A stretch of 5,095 bases of DNA from Thiobacillus sp. (GTDB lineage Bacteria; Pseudomonadota; Gammaproteobacteria; Burkholderiales; Thiobacillaceae). The translations under genes and the position numbers were made by a program. The first letter of the stretch is position 1. Each line of letters opens with the position of its first letter. The notes beneath the pieces were generated by a model. It searched no databases. It was not told where the DNA came from and saw only the letters and a list, made by a program, of their open reading frames with translations. Location of the stretch: contig JAABQU010000081.1 in NCBI GenBank assembly GCA_011391285.1, forward strand, positions 1 to 5,095. The letters run 5' to 3'. Positions 1-4,323 of this stretch are shown piece after piece.

Positions 1-170
1 CGGCCATAGGTAGTGAGCACCATCTGGCCGCCTTCCATCTTGCGTACGAAGCACAAACCGCGCTGGCCCTCGTGCAGCTTGCAGTAGCGCGGACACAGGT
101 CGCACTCGATCCGGCCATCAGGCAGCACATGCCACCAGCGTGCGGGGTAATGCGATTCAGGAATGCTCAT
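1..170 (-). CDS. amrS: AmmeMemoRadiSam system radical SAM enzyme AmrS, N-terminal part (runs off the left edge)
   Basis: The first 56 codons of a minus-strand gene are visible, starting at ATG 170-168 after a GAGG ribosome site (181-178) with 7 bases of spacing. The protein opens MSIPESHYPARWW and then shows a cysteine cluster C23-x2-C26-x3-C30 and C40, inside IECDLCPRYCKLHEGQRG and LCFVR. This cysteine-rich head is the recognisable N-terminus of the AmmeMemoRadiSam radical SAM family, related to pyruvate formate-lyase activating enzymes. The radical SAM CX3CX2C motif that would bind the catalytic 4Fe-4S cluster lies further on, outside the window. The gene follows the AmrB-AmrA fusion by 66 bases on the same strand, so the two are probably co-transcribed. 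Family members are predicted cytosolic iron-sulfur enzymes; their substrate is not established to my knowledge. Only the N-terminus is seen, so completeness cannot be judged. Confidence 0.9.
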   Translation of the reverse strand, partial: MSIPESHYPARWWHVLPDGRIECDLCPRYCKLHEGQRGLCFVRKMEGGQMVLTTYG

Positions 171-236
171 GCTGCCACCTCTTCGAGAGTTACATGGAGC
201 CCATCCGATCGCGCGGCCGTTCGTAGGTGACGCGGC

Positions 237-1601
237 TCACTGCGCATGCAGCTGCTCCTTCCACTTGCTGACGGTGTAGCGCGACAGGCGCACCCCCTCC
301 GCCCAGAAATCCATCGGCAGCCCGGCCTTGCGCTTCAGATGCGCCAGAAATTCGGCCGGCGCGGGCAACTGCTCCCATACCTGCGGCAGGAAGGTGCTGC
401 GGTAATGGCCGTATTCGAACACCACGCCGTCGACGTTCGGCCGCAGCGCCGCCAGCGCGGCGGCTTCATCCTGCACATACAGCCCTTCGGTCGGCGACAG
501 CAGCGACACCTCGACCCGGATGGCGTCGAACTCCGCGTGCGAAAGCGGCATGAAACGGGGATCGTGAAACGCGGCCGCCACGGCGTTTTCCCGCACGTCG
601 ATCCCCAGCGGGCGATGCGCCTCCAGGGTGCCGATGCAACCGCGCAATTCGCCCTGGCGGGTCAGGGTGACGAAGCTGGCGCCGGGTTCCTGCAGCCAGC
701 CGGACTGCGCGGGCGGCGTGACCTCGATCCCCAGCTTCGAGCCGATTTCGGCACGCGCCAGCTTCAGCAGGGTTTCGCCCTTTTCCGTGTCCGGCTGGTC
801 CGGATCGGCCGCATCGGTGAAAGCGAAGGCTGCATAGCCGACCACCCGGTCTGGGTCGCCGGCCGTATCACTGGAATTGCGCACATCCAGGACCACCGGA
901 TGCAGCCCATGACGCCTCGCCGCCAGCAGCAGGCCATTGACCGGCGTGGCGCCGCAGGCCTGCTCGTGGCTCAGATGCGAATCCAGTTCCAGGATGGCGT
1001 CGACGGTGCCGCCGTCCATCTTCCGCGCCATGGCGTCAGGGAGGAAATGCGACAGGTCGGAACTGATCACGATCAGCGTTTCGTCGCCGCCCCACACCTG
1101 CTCCAGCACGTCCGCCACCTCGGCCGCGGTGGCCTCGCCCACGGCCAGCGGCAGCAACTGGAAATCGCCCAGCACCTGCTGCAGGAACGGCAGCTGCACC
1201 TCCAGCGAATGCTCCATCTGGTGCGCCGCTGCGCTCCGGGTCACCTGCGGCAGTTCGTCGAGGCGCCGCATGCCCTCGCGATCCAGTGTCACCTCGCCGA
1301 GCGGCGTGGCAAAACGCTCCGCCTCCGGCAGCGCCAGACCCCGCACCCAGACGCGATGCGTGGGGCCGAGCAGCACCACCCGGCGGATGCGGCCGCGCAG
1401 CGCCTCCAGCTGCGCATAGGCGCTGGCGGCCACCGGCCCCGAGTAGATATAGCCCGCGTGCGGCACGATCAGTGCCTTCGGCGAATGCGCCAGCCGGGCG
1501 GCCCTGGGGTGCGCCAGCAGGTCGGCGAGCGTTTGCCTGAGTACAACGGGATTGTCCGGATAAAACATTCCCGCCACGGCGGCAGGTCGGATGGTCGGCA
1601 T
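237..1601 (-). CDS. amrB/amrA: AmmeMemoRadiSam fusion protein: MEMO1-type (AmrB) domain plus AMMECR1-type (AmrA) domain
   Basis: This 454-residue protein joins two families. Residues 1-262 are a MEMO1-like domain, which shares a fold with class III extradiol dioxygenases (LigB type). It opens with RPAAVAGMFYP (5-15) and has the expected metal-site positions: H48 in PHAGY, H82 in GPTH, D182 and H185 in SSDLSH, and C216 in ACGATP. Human MEMO1 binds metal through equivalent His and Cys residues. After a polar linker (about 263-274, DAADPDQPDTEK), residues 275-454 form an AMMECR1 domain with its hallmark LRGCIG at 319-324 and HDPRF at 346-350. The ATG at 1601-1599 follows a strong GGAGG (1615-1611) with 9 bases of spacing; the ATG at 1608 is out of frame. 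The stop is TGA at 239-237. No signal peptide or membrane segment is visible, so it should be cytosolic. It heads the operon containing amrS. The exact reaction is unknown; the family assignment is secure. Confidence 0.93.
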   Translation of the reverse strand: MPTIRPAAVAGMFYPDNPVVLRQTLADLLAHPRAARLAHSPKALIVPHAGYIYSGPVAASAYAQLEALRGRIRRVVLLGPTHRVWVRGLALPEAERFATPLGEVTLDREGMRRLDELPQVTRSAAAHQMEHSLEVQLPFLQQVLGDFQLLPLAVGEATAAEVADVLEQVWGGDETLIVISSDLSHFLPDAMARKMDGGTVDAILELDSHLSHEQACGATPVNGLLLAARRHGLHPVVLDVRNSSDTAGDPDRVVGYAAFAFTDAADPDQPDTEKGETLLKLARAEIGSKLGIEVTPPAQSGWLQEPGASFVTLTRQGELRGCIGTLEAHRPLGIDVRENAVAAAFHDPRFMPLSHAEFDAIRVEVSLLSPTEGLYVQDEAAALAALRPNVDGVVFEYGHYRSTFLPQVWEQLPAPAEFLAHLKRKAGLPMDFWAEGVRLSRYTVSKWKEQLHAQ

Positions 1602-1634
1602 GCGTCATTCCCTCCTCAAATAATCTTAGTAAAT

Positions 1635-1670
1635 GCGGGGGAATCCATCGGATTCAAGTCGTTTCCCCGC
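1635..1670. repeat. Nested inverted repeat in the divergent region
   Basis: The inner arms GAATCC (1641-1646) and GGATTC (1650-1655) are perfect with a 3-base spacer. The outer arms GCGGGG (1635-1640) and CCCCGC (1665-1670) are also perfect and are separated from the inner arms by a 9-base bulge on one side only. It lies 34-69 bases upstream of the amr fusion start, where an operator or a 5' leader structure could act. Its function is inference. Confidence 0.5.
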
Positions 1671-1685
1671 CCGTCGGACGACGGG
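1670..1685. repeat. Inverted repeat with GGAC loop
   Basis: The arms CCCGTC (1670-1675) and GACGGG (1680-1685) are perfect, with GGAC (1676-1679) between them. It could be a protein-binding dyad or an RNA hairpin. If transcribed on the plus strand, the loop would expose a GGA triplet, the core of CsrA/RsmA-type sites. It lies upstream of the candidate -10 box of the kinase, so it may not be in that mRNA. Confidence 0.4.
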
Positions 1686-1692
1686 GCGGTAC

Positions 1693-1704
1693 ACCCGGTC
1701 GGGT
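1693..1704. repeat. Short palindrome ACCCG-GT-CGGGT
   Basis: Arms of 5 bases (1693-1697 and 1700-1704) are perfect with a 2-base centre. It is too short and GC-rich to be significant alone. It is listed because it is part of a run of dyads across this promoter region. Confidence 0.3.
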
Positions 1705-1730
1705 TTACGTTGCGGCCTGCCCGCAAACCC
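1701..1730. repeat. Bulged inverted repeat just upstream of the kinase -10 candidate
   Basis: The inner arms TTGCGG (1710-1715) and CCGCAA (1721-1726) pair perfectly across a 5-base loop. The outer arms GGGT (1701-1704) and ACCC (1727-1730) also pair, with a 5-base bulge at 1705-1709, giving ten pairs in all. In an alternative register GGGTTT (1701-1706) matches AAACCC (1725-1730). Its position about 10-40 bases upstream of the -10-like hexamer suits a transcription-factor site, by inference only. Confidence 0.4.
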
Positions 1731-1739
1731 ATTTGCCCT

Positions 1740-1745
1740 GATAAT
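1740..1745 (+). promoter_or_regulatory. Candidate -10 box for the kinase operon
   Basis: GATAAT matches five of six bases of the TATAAT consensus and lies 44 bases before the kinase ATG. At 17 bases upstream the only candidate -35 is CTGCCC (1717-1722), a poor match, so if real this promoter would need an activator. Transcription would begin near 1752 and give a leader of roughly 38 bases. The assignment is tentative. Confidence 0.3.
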
Positions 1746-1749
1746 CTTG

Positions 1750-1764
1750 CGGTCAGGACGACCG
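1750..1764 (+). repeat. Inverted repeat with AGGAC loop in the likely kinase leader
   Basis: The arms CGGTC (1750-1754) and GACCG (1760-1764) are perfect around AGGAC (1755-1759). If the upstream -10 candidate is real, this hairpin lies at the very 5' end of the kinase mRNA and presents AGGA in its loop, 26 bases before the start codon. This is the typical layout of a CsrA/RsmA binding hairpin, but it could equally be a DNA operator or chance. Confidence 0.35.
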
Positions 1765-1781
1765 GGGTTGGTTCAATCATG

Positions 1782-1786
1782 GGAGG
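1782..1786 (+). promoter_or_regulatory. Ribosome binding site of the histidine kinase, unusually close to the ATG
   Basis: GGAGG sits in a G-rich run GGGAGGGG (1781-1788) with only 3 bases before ATG 1790. No alternative start helps: upstream the frame has no start codon before the TAA stop at 1742, and the next in-frame ATG downstream lies deep inside the PAS region. Short spacing normally lowers translation, which would suit a protein needed in small amounts. Confidence 0.6.
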
Positions 1787-1789
1787 GGT

Positions 1790-3265
1790 ATGGGTTCATC
1801 CAGTCAAGCGGCCGATGCGGGCGCACTGTTAAAGGCAATCCTGCGGGAATCGTCTGACGAGGTTCTGGTGTTCGACGCCGATTCCCTGAGAATCACCCAG
1901 GCCAACCCCGCCGCGACGCACAACCTGCAGCGCCCGCTCAAGGCGCTGCGGCACATGACGCCGCTGGATTGCCTGGGTGAAGCGGATGCGCAAACCTTCA
2001 CCACCCTGCTGGCCGTCCTGCAAAGCGGTAAAAAGCGCCGTGTCACGCTCCATGCCCACTGCCACCGCCTCGACGGCAGCCGCTATCCGGTCGAGGCCGG
2101 ACTGTTCCGTTCGGTCGGCCAGGGCAAGCCGATCTTCATCTGGATGGCCAGCGACGTCAGCCAGCGCGAAGCCACGCGGCAGGCGCTGGCGCATTCGGCG
2201 TCGGATTTGCGCGCCATCGTGGCGCACATCCCCGGCATGGCCTACCAGGTGCTGCGCACGCCGGACGGCACCACCTCGCTGCGCTACGTCAGTGAACAGT
2301 CCGCACAGCTGCTCGGCATCAAGGCGTCCGCCTTGCGCGCCGACCCCGAGCGTTTTTTCAGGCTGATTCTGGACGACGACAAGGCCGACTACCTGGCACG
2401 CCTGGCTGCAGCGGGCGGCAGCCACATGACCTTCAACTGGGAAGGCCGTATCTGGATGGAAGCCTGGAAGGACGTGAAATGGGTGAACCTCCGCGTCGGC
2501 CAGCGCGAGACGCCAGCCGGCCAGGTCTGGGACGGCATCATGCTCAACGTCACCCACAGCAAGCAGGCCGAAGCGGAAATCCGGCACTCGAAGGCGCAAT
2601 TGAGCGCACTGGCCGCACACGTCGAATCGGCCAAGGAACAGGATCGCCTGAACCTTGCGCGCGAGGTGCATGACGACCTCGGCGGCAACCTCACCGCCGT
2701 CAAGATCGGTCTGTCGTGGCTGAAGCGGCATCTGCCGCCCGATGAGCCCAGCCTGCTCAAGCGCACCGCCTATCTGGACGATGTGGTCGACCAGACCATC
2801 GAGGCCACCCATCGCATCGCGTCCAGCCTGCGGCCGCCGGTGCTGGATTTCGGCATCGTGTCCGCGATCGACTGGCAGCTGAAGCGATTTGGCCAGAACA
2901 CCGACATCGCCTGCGAGCTGAGTGCGCCCGATACCGCCATTCCGCTTGGCCCCGAAGCCGACATCACCGTGTTCCGCATCGTGCAGGAAGCCCTGACCAA
3001 TGTGGCCAAACACGCCGGTGCCACGCGGGTCAGGGTCGCGCTCACCCTGCAGCAGGGCGAACTGTGCGTGACTGTGACCGACAACGGCCAGGGCATCCAG
3101 CCGGAGCGCAACCCGGACGGCGGCAACGGTTTCGGTGTCCTCGGCATGAGCGAACGCGCCGCCACGCTGGGCGGCGAACTCACCATCCAGCCCGCGAAAC
3201 GCCGCGGCACCCAGGTCAGCCTGCGCATTCCCCTGCCCACGCTGGCGCCCGACACGGCGAAATGA
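1790..3265 (+). CDS. Soluble two-PAS sensor histidine kinase, HisKA_3 (NarX/DegS-type)
   Basis: This 491-residue protein autophosphorylates on histidine and should pass phosphate to the regulator encoded 37 bases downstream. In order: a first PAS-like domain at about 12-125 (SSDEVLVFDADSLRITQANP, then DGSRYPVE with a PAC-like end near 120); a second at about 134-256 (IVAHIPGMAYQVLR, LRYVSEQSAQLLGI, ending WDGIMLNVTHSKQAE); a helical stretch at about 257-290; a HisKA_3 dimerisation domain with H294 in REVHDDLGG and SSLRPPVLDFGI at 345-356; and an HATPase domain with N-box RIVQEALTNVAKHAG (N404), G1 box DNGQGI (431-436) and G2 box GFGVLGMSER (447-456). No membrane segment or signal peptide is seen, so it should sense a cytosolic cue. 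No heme or flavin signature is evident, so the ligand is unknown. The Q of the family's HDxxxQ phosphatase motif is replaced by G299. The stop is TGA at 3263-3265. Confidence 0.93.
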   Translation: MGSSSQAADAGALLKAILRESSDEVLVFDADSLRITQANPAATHNLQRPLKALRHMTPLDCLGEADAQTFTTLLAVLQSGKKRRVTLHAHCHRLDGSRYPVEAGLFRSVGQGKPIFIWMASDVSQREATRQALAHSASDLRAIVAHIPGMAYQVLRTPDGTTSLRYVSEQSAQLLGIKASALRADPERFFRLILDDDKADYLARLAAAGGSHMTFNWEGRIWMEAWKDVKWVNLRVGQRETPAGQVWDGIMLNVTHSKQAEAEIRHSKAQLSALAAHVESAKEQDRLNLAREVHDDLGGNLTAVKIGLSWLKRHLPPDEPSLLKRTAYLDDVVDQTIEATHRIASSLRPPVLDFGIVSAIDWQLKRFGQNTDIACELSAPDTAIPLGPEADITVFRIVQEALTNVAKHAGATRVRVALTLQQGELCVTVTDNGQGIQPERNPDGGNGFGVLGMSERAATLGGELTIQPAKRRGTQVSLRIPLPTLAPDTAK

Positions 3266-3302
3266 CGGCATAATCGACCGAAACAACACGCAGAGAACGT
3301 CC

Positions 3303-3950
3303 GTGGCAGCAGTCAAACCCTATCGCATCCTGATCGTCGACGACCACGCCATCGTCCGTGAAGGACTCAAGCAGATCCTGGCCGAGGTCGACGACATCGA
3401 AGTCGCCGGCGAAGCCGACTGCTCCAGCCGCGCCCTGCAGATGGCCCGCCGCGAACCCTGGGATCTGGTGCTGATGGACATTTCCATGCCCGACCGCAGC
3501 GGGCTGGAAACGCTGGAACTGTTGAAGAAGGAACACCCCGGCATCAAGGTGCTGATGCTGTCCATGCACCGCGAAACCCAGTATGCCGTGCGTGCGCTGA
3601 AGACCGGCGCGGCCGGCTATCTCAACAAGCAGAGCGCGCCGGACCAGCTGGTCGACGCCATCCGCCTGGTGGCCTCCGGCAAGAAATACATCAGCGCCGA
3701 AGTCGCCCAGGAACTCGCCAGCCAGGTCAGCGGCGAACGCGACGGCCTGCCGCACGAAGGCCTGTCCAATCGCGAATACCAGACCCTGTGCCTGATCGCC
3801 TCCGGCCTGCCCGTCTCCGCCATTGCCGACCAACTGGCCCTGTCGGTCAAGACCATCAGCATGTACCGCGCCCGCCTGCTGAAAAAAATGCAGCTCAAGA
3901 ACAACGCCGAACTGACGCATTACGCGATCAAGCAGGGGCTGCTGGATTAA
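3303..3950 (+). CDS. NarL/FixJ-family response regulator transcription factor
   Basis: This 215-residue protein has the standard two-domain layout. The receiver domain spans about 7-123, with the acidic pair D13-D14 in IVDDHAIVREG, phospho-acceptor D59 in LMDISMPD, switch S87 in MLSMH and conserved K109 in YLNKQSAP. The output domain spans about 152-212 and is a LuxR-type helix-turn-helix: LSNREYQTLCLIASGLPVS, then IADQLALSVKTISMYRARLL, then KKMQLKNNAELTHYAIKQGL. The tail resembles regulators common in betaproteobacteria. The start is GTG at 3303 with a weak AGAGA site (3292-3296); no in-frame ATG lies near enough to replace it, and starting later would remove the D13-D14 pair. It follows the kinase gene by 37 bases and is almost certainly its cognate partner. 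Its target genes cannot be deduced; autoregulation and control of the divergent amr operon are guesses from position. Confidence 0.95.
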   Translation: MAAVKPYRILIVDDHAIVREGLKQILAEVDDIEVAGEADCSSRALQMARREPWDLVLMDISMPDRSGLETLELLKKEHPGIKVLMLSMHRETQYAVRALKTGAAGYLNKQSAPDQLVDAIRLVASGKKYISAEVAQELASQVSGERDGLPHEGLSNREYQTLCLIASGLPVSAIADQLALSVKTISMYRARLLKKMQLKNNAELTHYAIKQGLLD

Positions 3951-3968
3951 GCCCCATCGGCCAGGGGC
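3951..3968 (+). terminator. Small hairpin right after the regulator stop, possible weak terminator
   Basis: GCCCC (3951-3955) and GGGGC (3964-3968) pair perfectly around an 8-base loop, beginning at the base after the TAA stop. No T-run follows, so it is not a classical Rho-independent terminator. It may protect the 3' end, assist Rho termination, or be one arm of the REP-like element that overlaps it. Confidence 0.25.
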
Positions 3969-4035
3969 GGGCCTCCTACCGTATAACCAGCGTAGAACTC
4001 TCCGCAAGAGCTAGCCACCCCGTAGGAGCACCCGC
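3967..4035. repeat. REP-like inverted pair with CTAC/GTAG heads
   Basis: CTCCTAC (3973-3979) is the exact reverse complement of GTAGGAG (4022-4028). Beyond a 1-2 base mismatch the match continues as GCGGG (3967-3971) against CCCGC (4031-4035). Each arm, read outward, begins GTAG-GAG and runs into a G/C-rich hairpin. This recalls bacterial REP elements, which typically have a GTAG or GGAG head followed by an imperfect palindrome. No REP-associated transposase is in the window. The REP label is inference from form. Confidence 0.4.
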
Positions 4036-4081
4036 AAGGGGGAGGCCGTGGTTGTCCCCGCAAGGGGGAGGTCGTGGTTGT
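4031..4081 (+). repeat. 26-bp tandem repeat, two copies, each with a GCAA-loop hairpin
   Basis: The 25 bases at 4031-4055 recur at 4057-4081 with a single C-to-T difference, giving a period of 26. Each copy begins CCCGCAAGGGGGAGG and ends CGTGGTTGT. CCC(C)-GCAA-GGG(G) forms a short stem closed by a GCAA loop, a GNRA tetraloop if transcribed (4031-4040 and 4056-4067). A more degenerate relative may lie at 3991-4010, sharing 14 of 20 bases with 4021-4040. The near identity suggests recent duplication or selection. Confidence 0.8.
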
Positions 4082-4139
4082 AAAGCCAACAAATCGGCAA
4101 CAGCCACGCACTAAAGCCGATAAGTCGGCAACAACCACG
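4047..4139. other. Potential cloverleaf-like secondary structure built from the two repeat types
   Basis: CGTGGTTGT occurs at 4047-4055 and 4073-4081. Its complement ACAACCACG is at 4131-4139, with a variant ACAGCCACG at 4100-4108 that still pairs if one G-U pair is allowed. Nested pairing gives an outer 9-bp stem and an inner 9-bp stem. Between them lie the CCCC-GCAA-GGGG hairpin (4056-4067) on one side and GCCGA-TAAG-TCGGC (4116-4129) on the other, forming a four-way junction. It has none of the conserved tRNA features. Whether it acts as RNA, as cruciform DNA or not at all is unknown. Confidence 0.4.
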
Positions 4140-4142
4140 CAC
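4081..4142 (+). repeat. 31-bp tandem repeat, two copies
   Basis: Positions 4081-4111 and 4112-4142 match at 27 of 31 bases. Each copy begins TAAAGCC, contains TCGGCAACA and ends CCACGCAC. The second copy has a perfect internal hairpin GCCGA-TAAG-TCGGC (4116-4129); in the first the stem carries one A-C mismatch. The unit is not a multiple of three, which argues against coding. It abuts the 26-bp repeats directly and carries the same 9-mer in reverse orientation. Confidence 0.8.
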
Positions 4143-4217
4143 CGGCGCCCTCGCCGCGATTTTCGCACCTTCGCAAGCCCCACGGCATCGGCCCGCGGCC
4201 CTGCCTCCCAGCTGTTA

Positions 4218-4247
4218 TTGGAAATACCGGGGTTTTACCGCCCTAAT
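4218..4247 (+). promoter_or_regulatory. Weak promoter candidate for the diguanylate-cyclase-like gene
   Basis: TTGGAA (4218-4223) and CCTAAT (4242-4247) resemble -35 and -10 boxes, with 18 bases between them, about 76 bases before the ATG. Each matches its consensus only partly (four of six). This is the best AT-rich candidate in the stretch, but chance is a real alternative. Confidence 0.25.
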
Positions 4248-4323
4248 CCGGGCTTCACCCTTCCCCTCCCCGCCCTACCATGCGAGGCATCGTGAAAGGC
4301 TTGAACAGGGCCGAGGCAAGAAC

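Larger units (their letters stand above)
1602..1789. promoter_or_regulatory. Divergent control region between the amr operon and the two-component operon
   Basis: These 188 bases separate two divergent start codons, so promoters for both operons should lie here. The region contains at least five short perfect inverted repeats, listed separately. I found a -10-like hexamer for the plus-strand kinase but no convincing paired -35 and -10 boxes for the minus-strand amr operon. A reading frame crosses the region on the plus strand, but it is only the antisense frame of the fusion gene running on and is not a gene. Confidence 0.75.
3951..4323. other. 373-bp intergenic region, non-coding and repeat-rich
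   Basis: Nothing here looks like a gene. Frames that stay open translate to low-complexity Arg/Pro/Ala/Thr-rich strings with no family resemblance, and the repeat units of 26 and 31 bases are not multiples of three. The left half (3951-4142) holds a post-stop hairpin, a REP-like inverted pair and two kinds of tandem repeat. The right half (4143-4323) shows little beyond a minor GCGA-TTT-TCGC hairpin (4156-4166), a weak promoter candidate and the ribosome site of the next gene. Confidence 0.75.

Noticed and set aside
1602..1660. A sigma-70 promoter for the amr operon on the minus strand
   Set aside because: TTGAAT and TAAGAT-like hexamers are present on that strand, but their spacing (23 bases) is wrong, and no pair with 16-18 base spacing scores acceptably.
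246..1832. A 528-codon open frame on the plus strand across the amr fusion gene and promoter region
   Set aside because: It is the antisense shadow of the fusion gene: the minus-strand protein has clear MEMO1 and AMMECR1 motifs. The plus-strand translation is Arg/Gln/His-rich without family resemblance, as high-GC antisense frames usually are.
1779..1832. A 17-codon leader peptide starting at ATG 1779 and overlapping the kinase start
   Set aside because: No ribosome binding site precedes ATG 1779, and the peptide (starting MGGVWVHPVK) has no run of one amino acid that would suggest attenuation. It is most likely chance.
1829..3316. A 495-codon open frame on the minus strand opposite the histidine kinase
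   Set aside because: It is the antisense shadow of a gene with full kinase motifs; the translation is low-complexity and lacks a credible start context.
3216..4007. A 263-codon open frame on the minus strand opposite the response regulator
   Set aside because: It mirrors the regulator, whose receiver and helix-turn-helix motifs are complete, and it also runs through the non-coding repeat region. It shows no recognisable domain.
4047..4139. tRNA gene, suggested by the cloverleaf-like pairing
   Set aside because: There is no 7-bp acceptor stem, no T-loop GTTCRAN sequence, no anticodon arm of proper size and no CCA-like end; the stems are 9 bp and built from repeats.
4031..4142. CRISPR array
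   Set aside because: There are only two copies of each of two different units, directly abutting with no unique spacers of regular length, and no cas genes are in view.
4074..4295. A 73-codon open frame over the 31-bp repeats
   Set aside because: The repeat period is not a multiple of three, the product is a Thr/Arg/Pro-rich string and there is no convincing ribosome site. Structure at the nucleic-acid level explains the region better.
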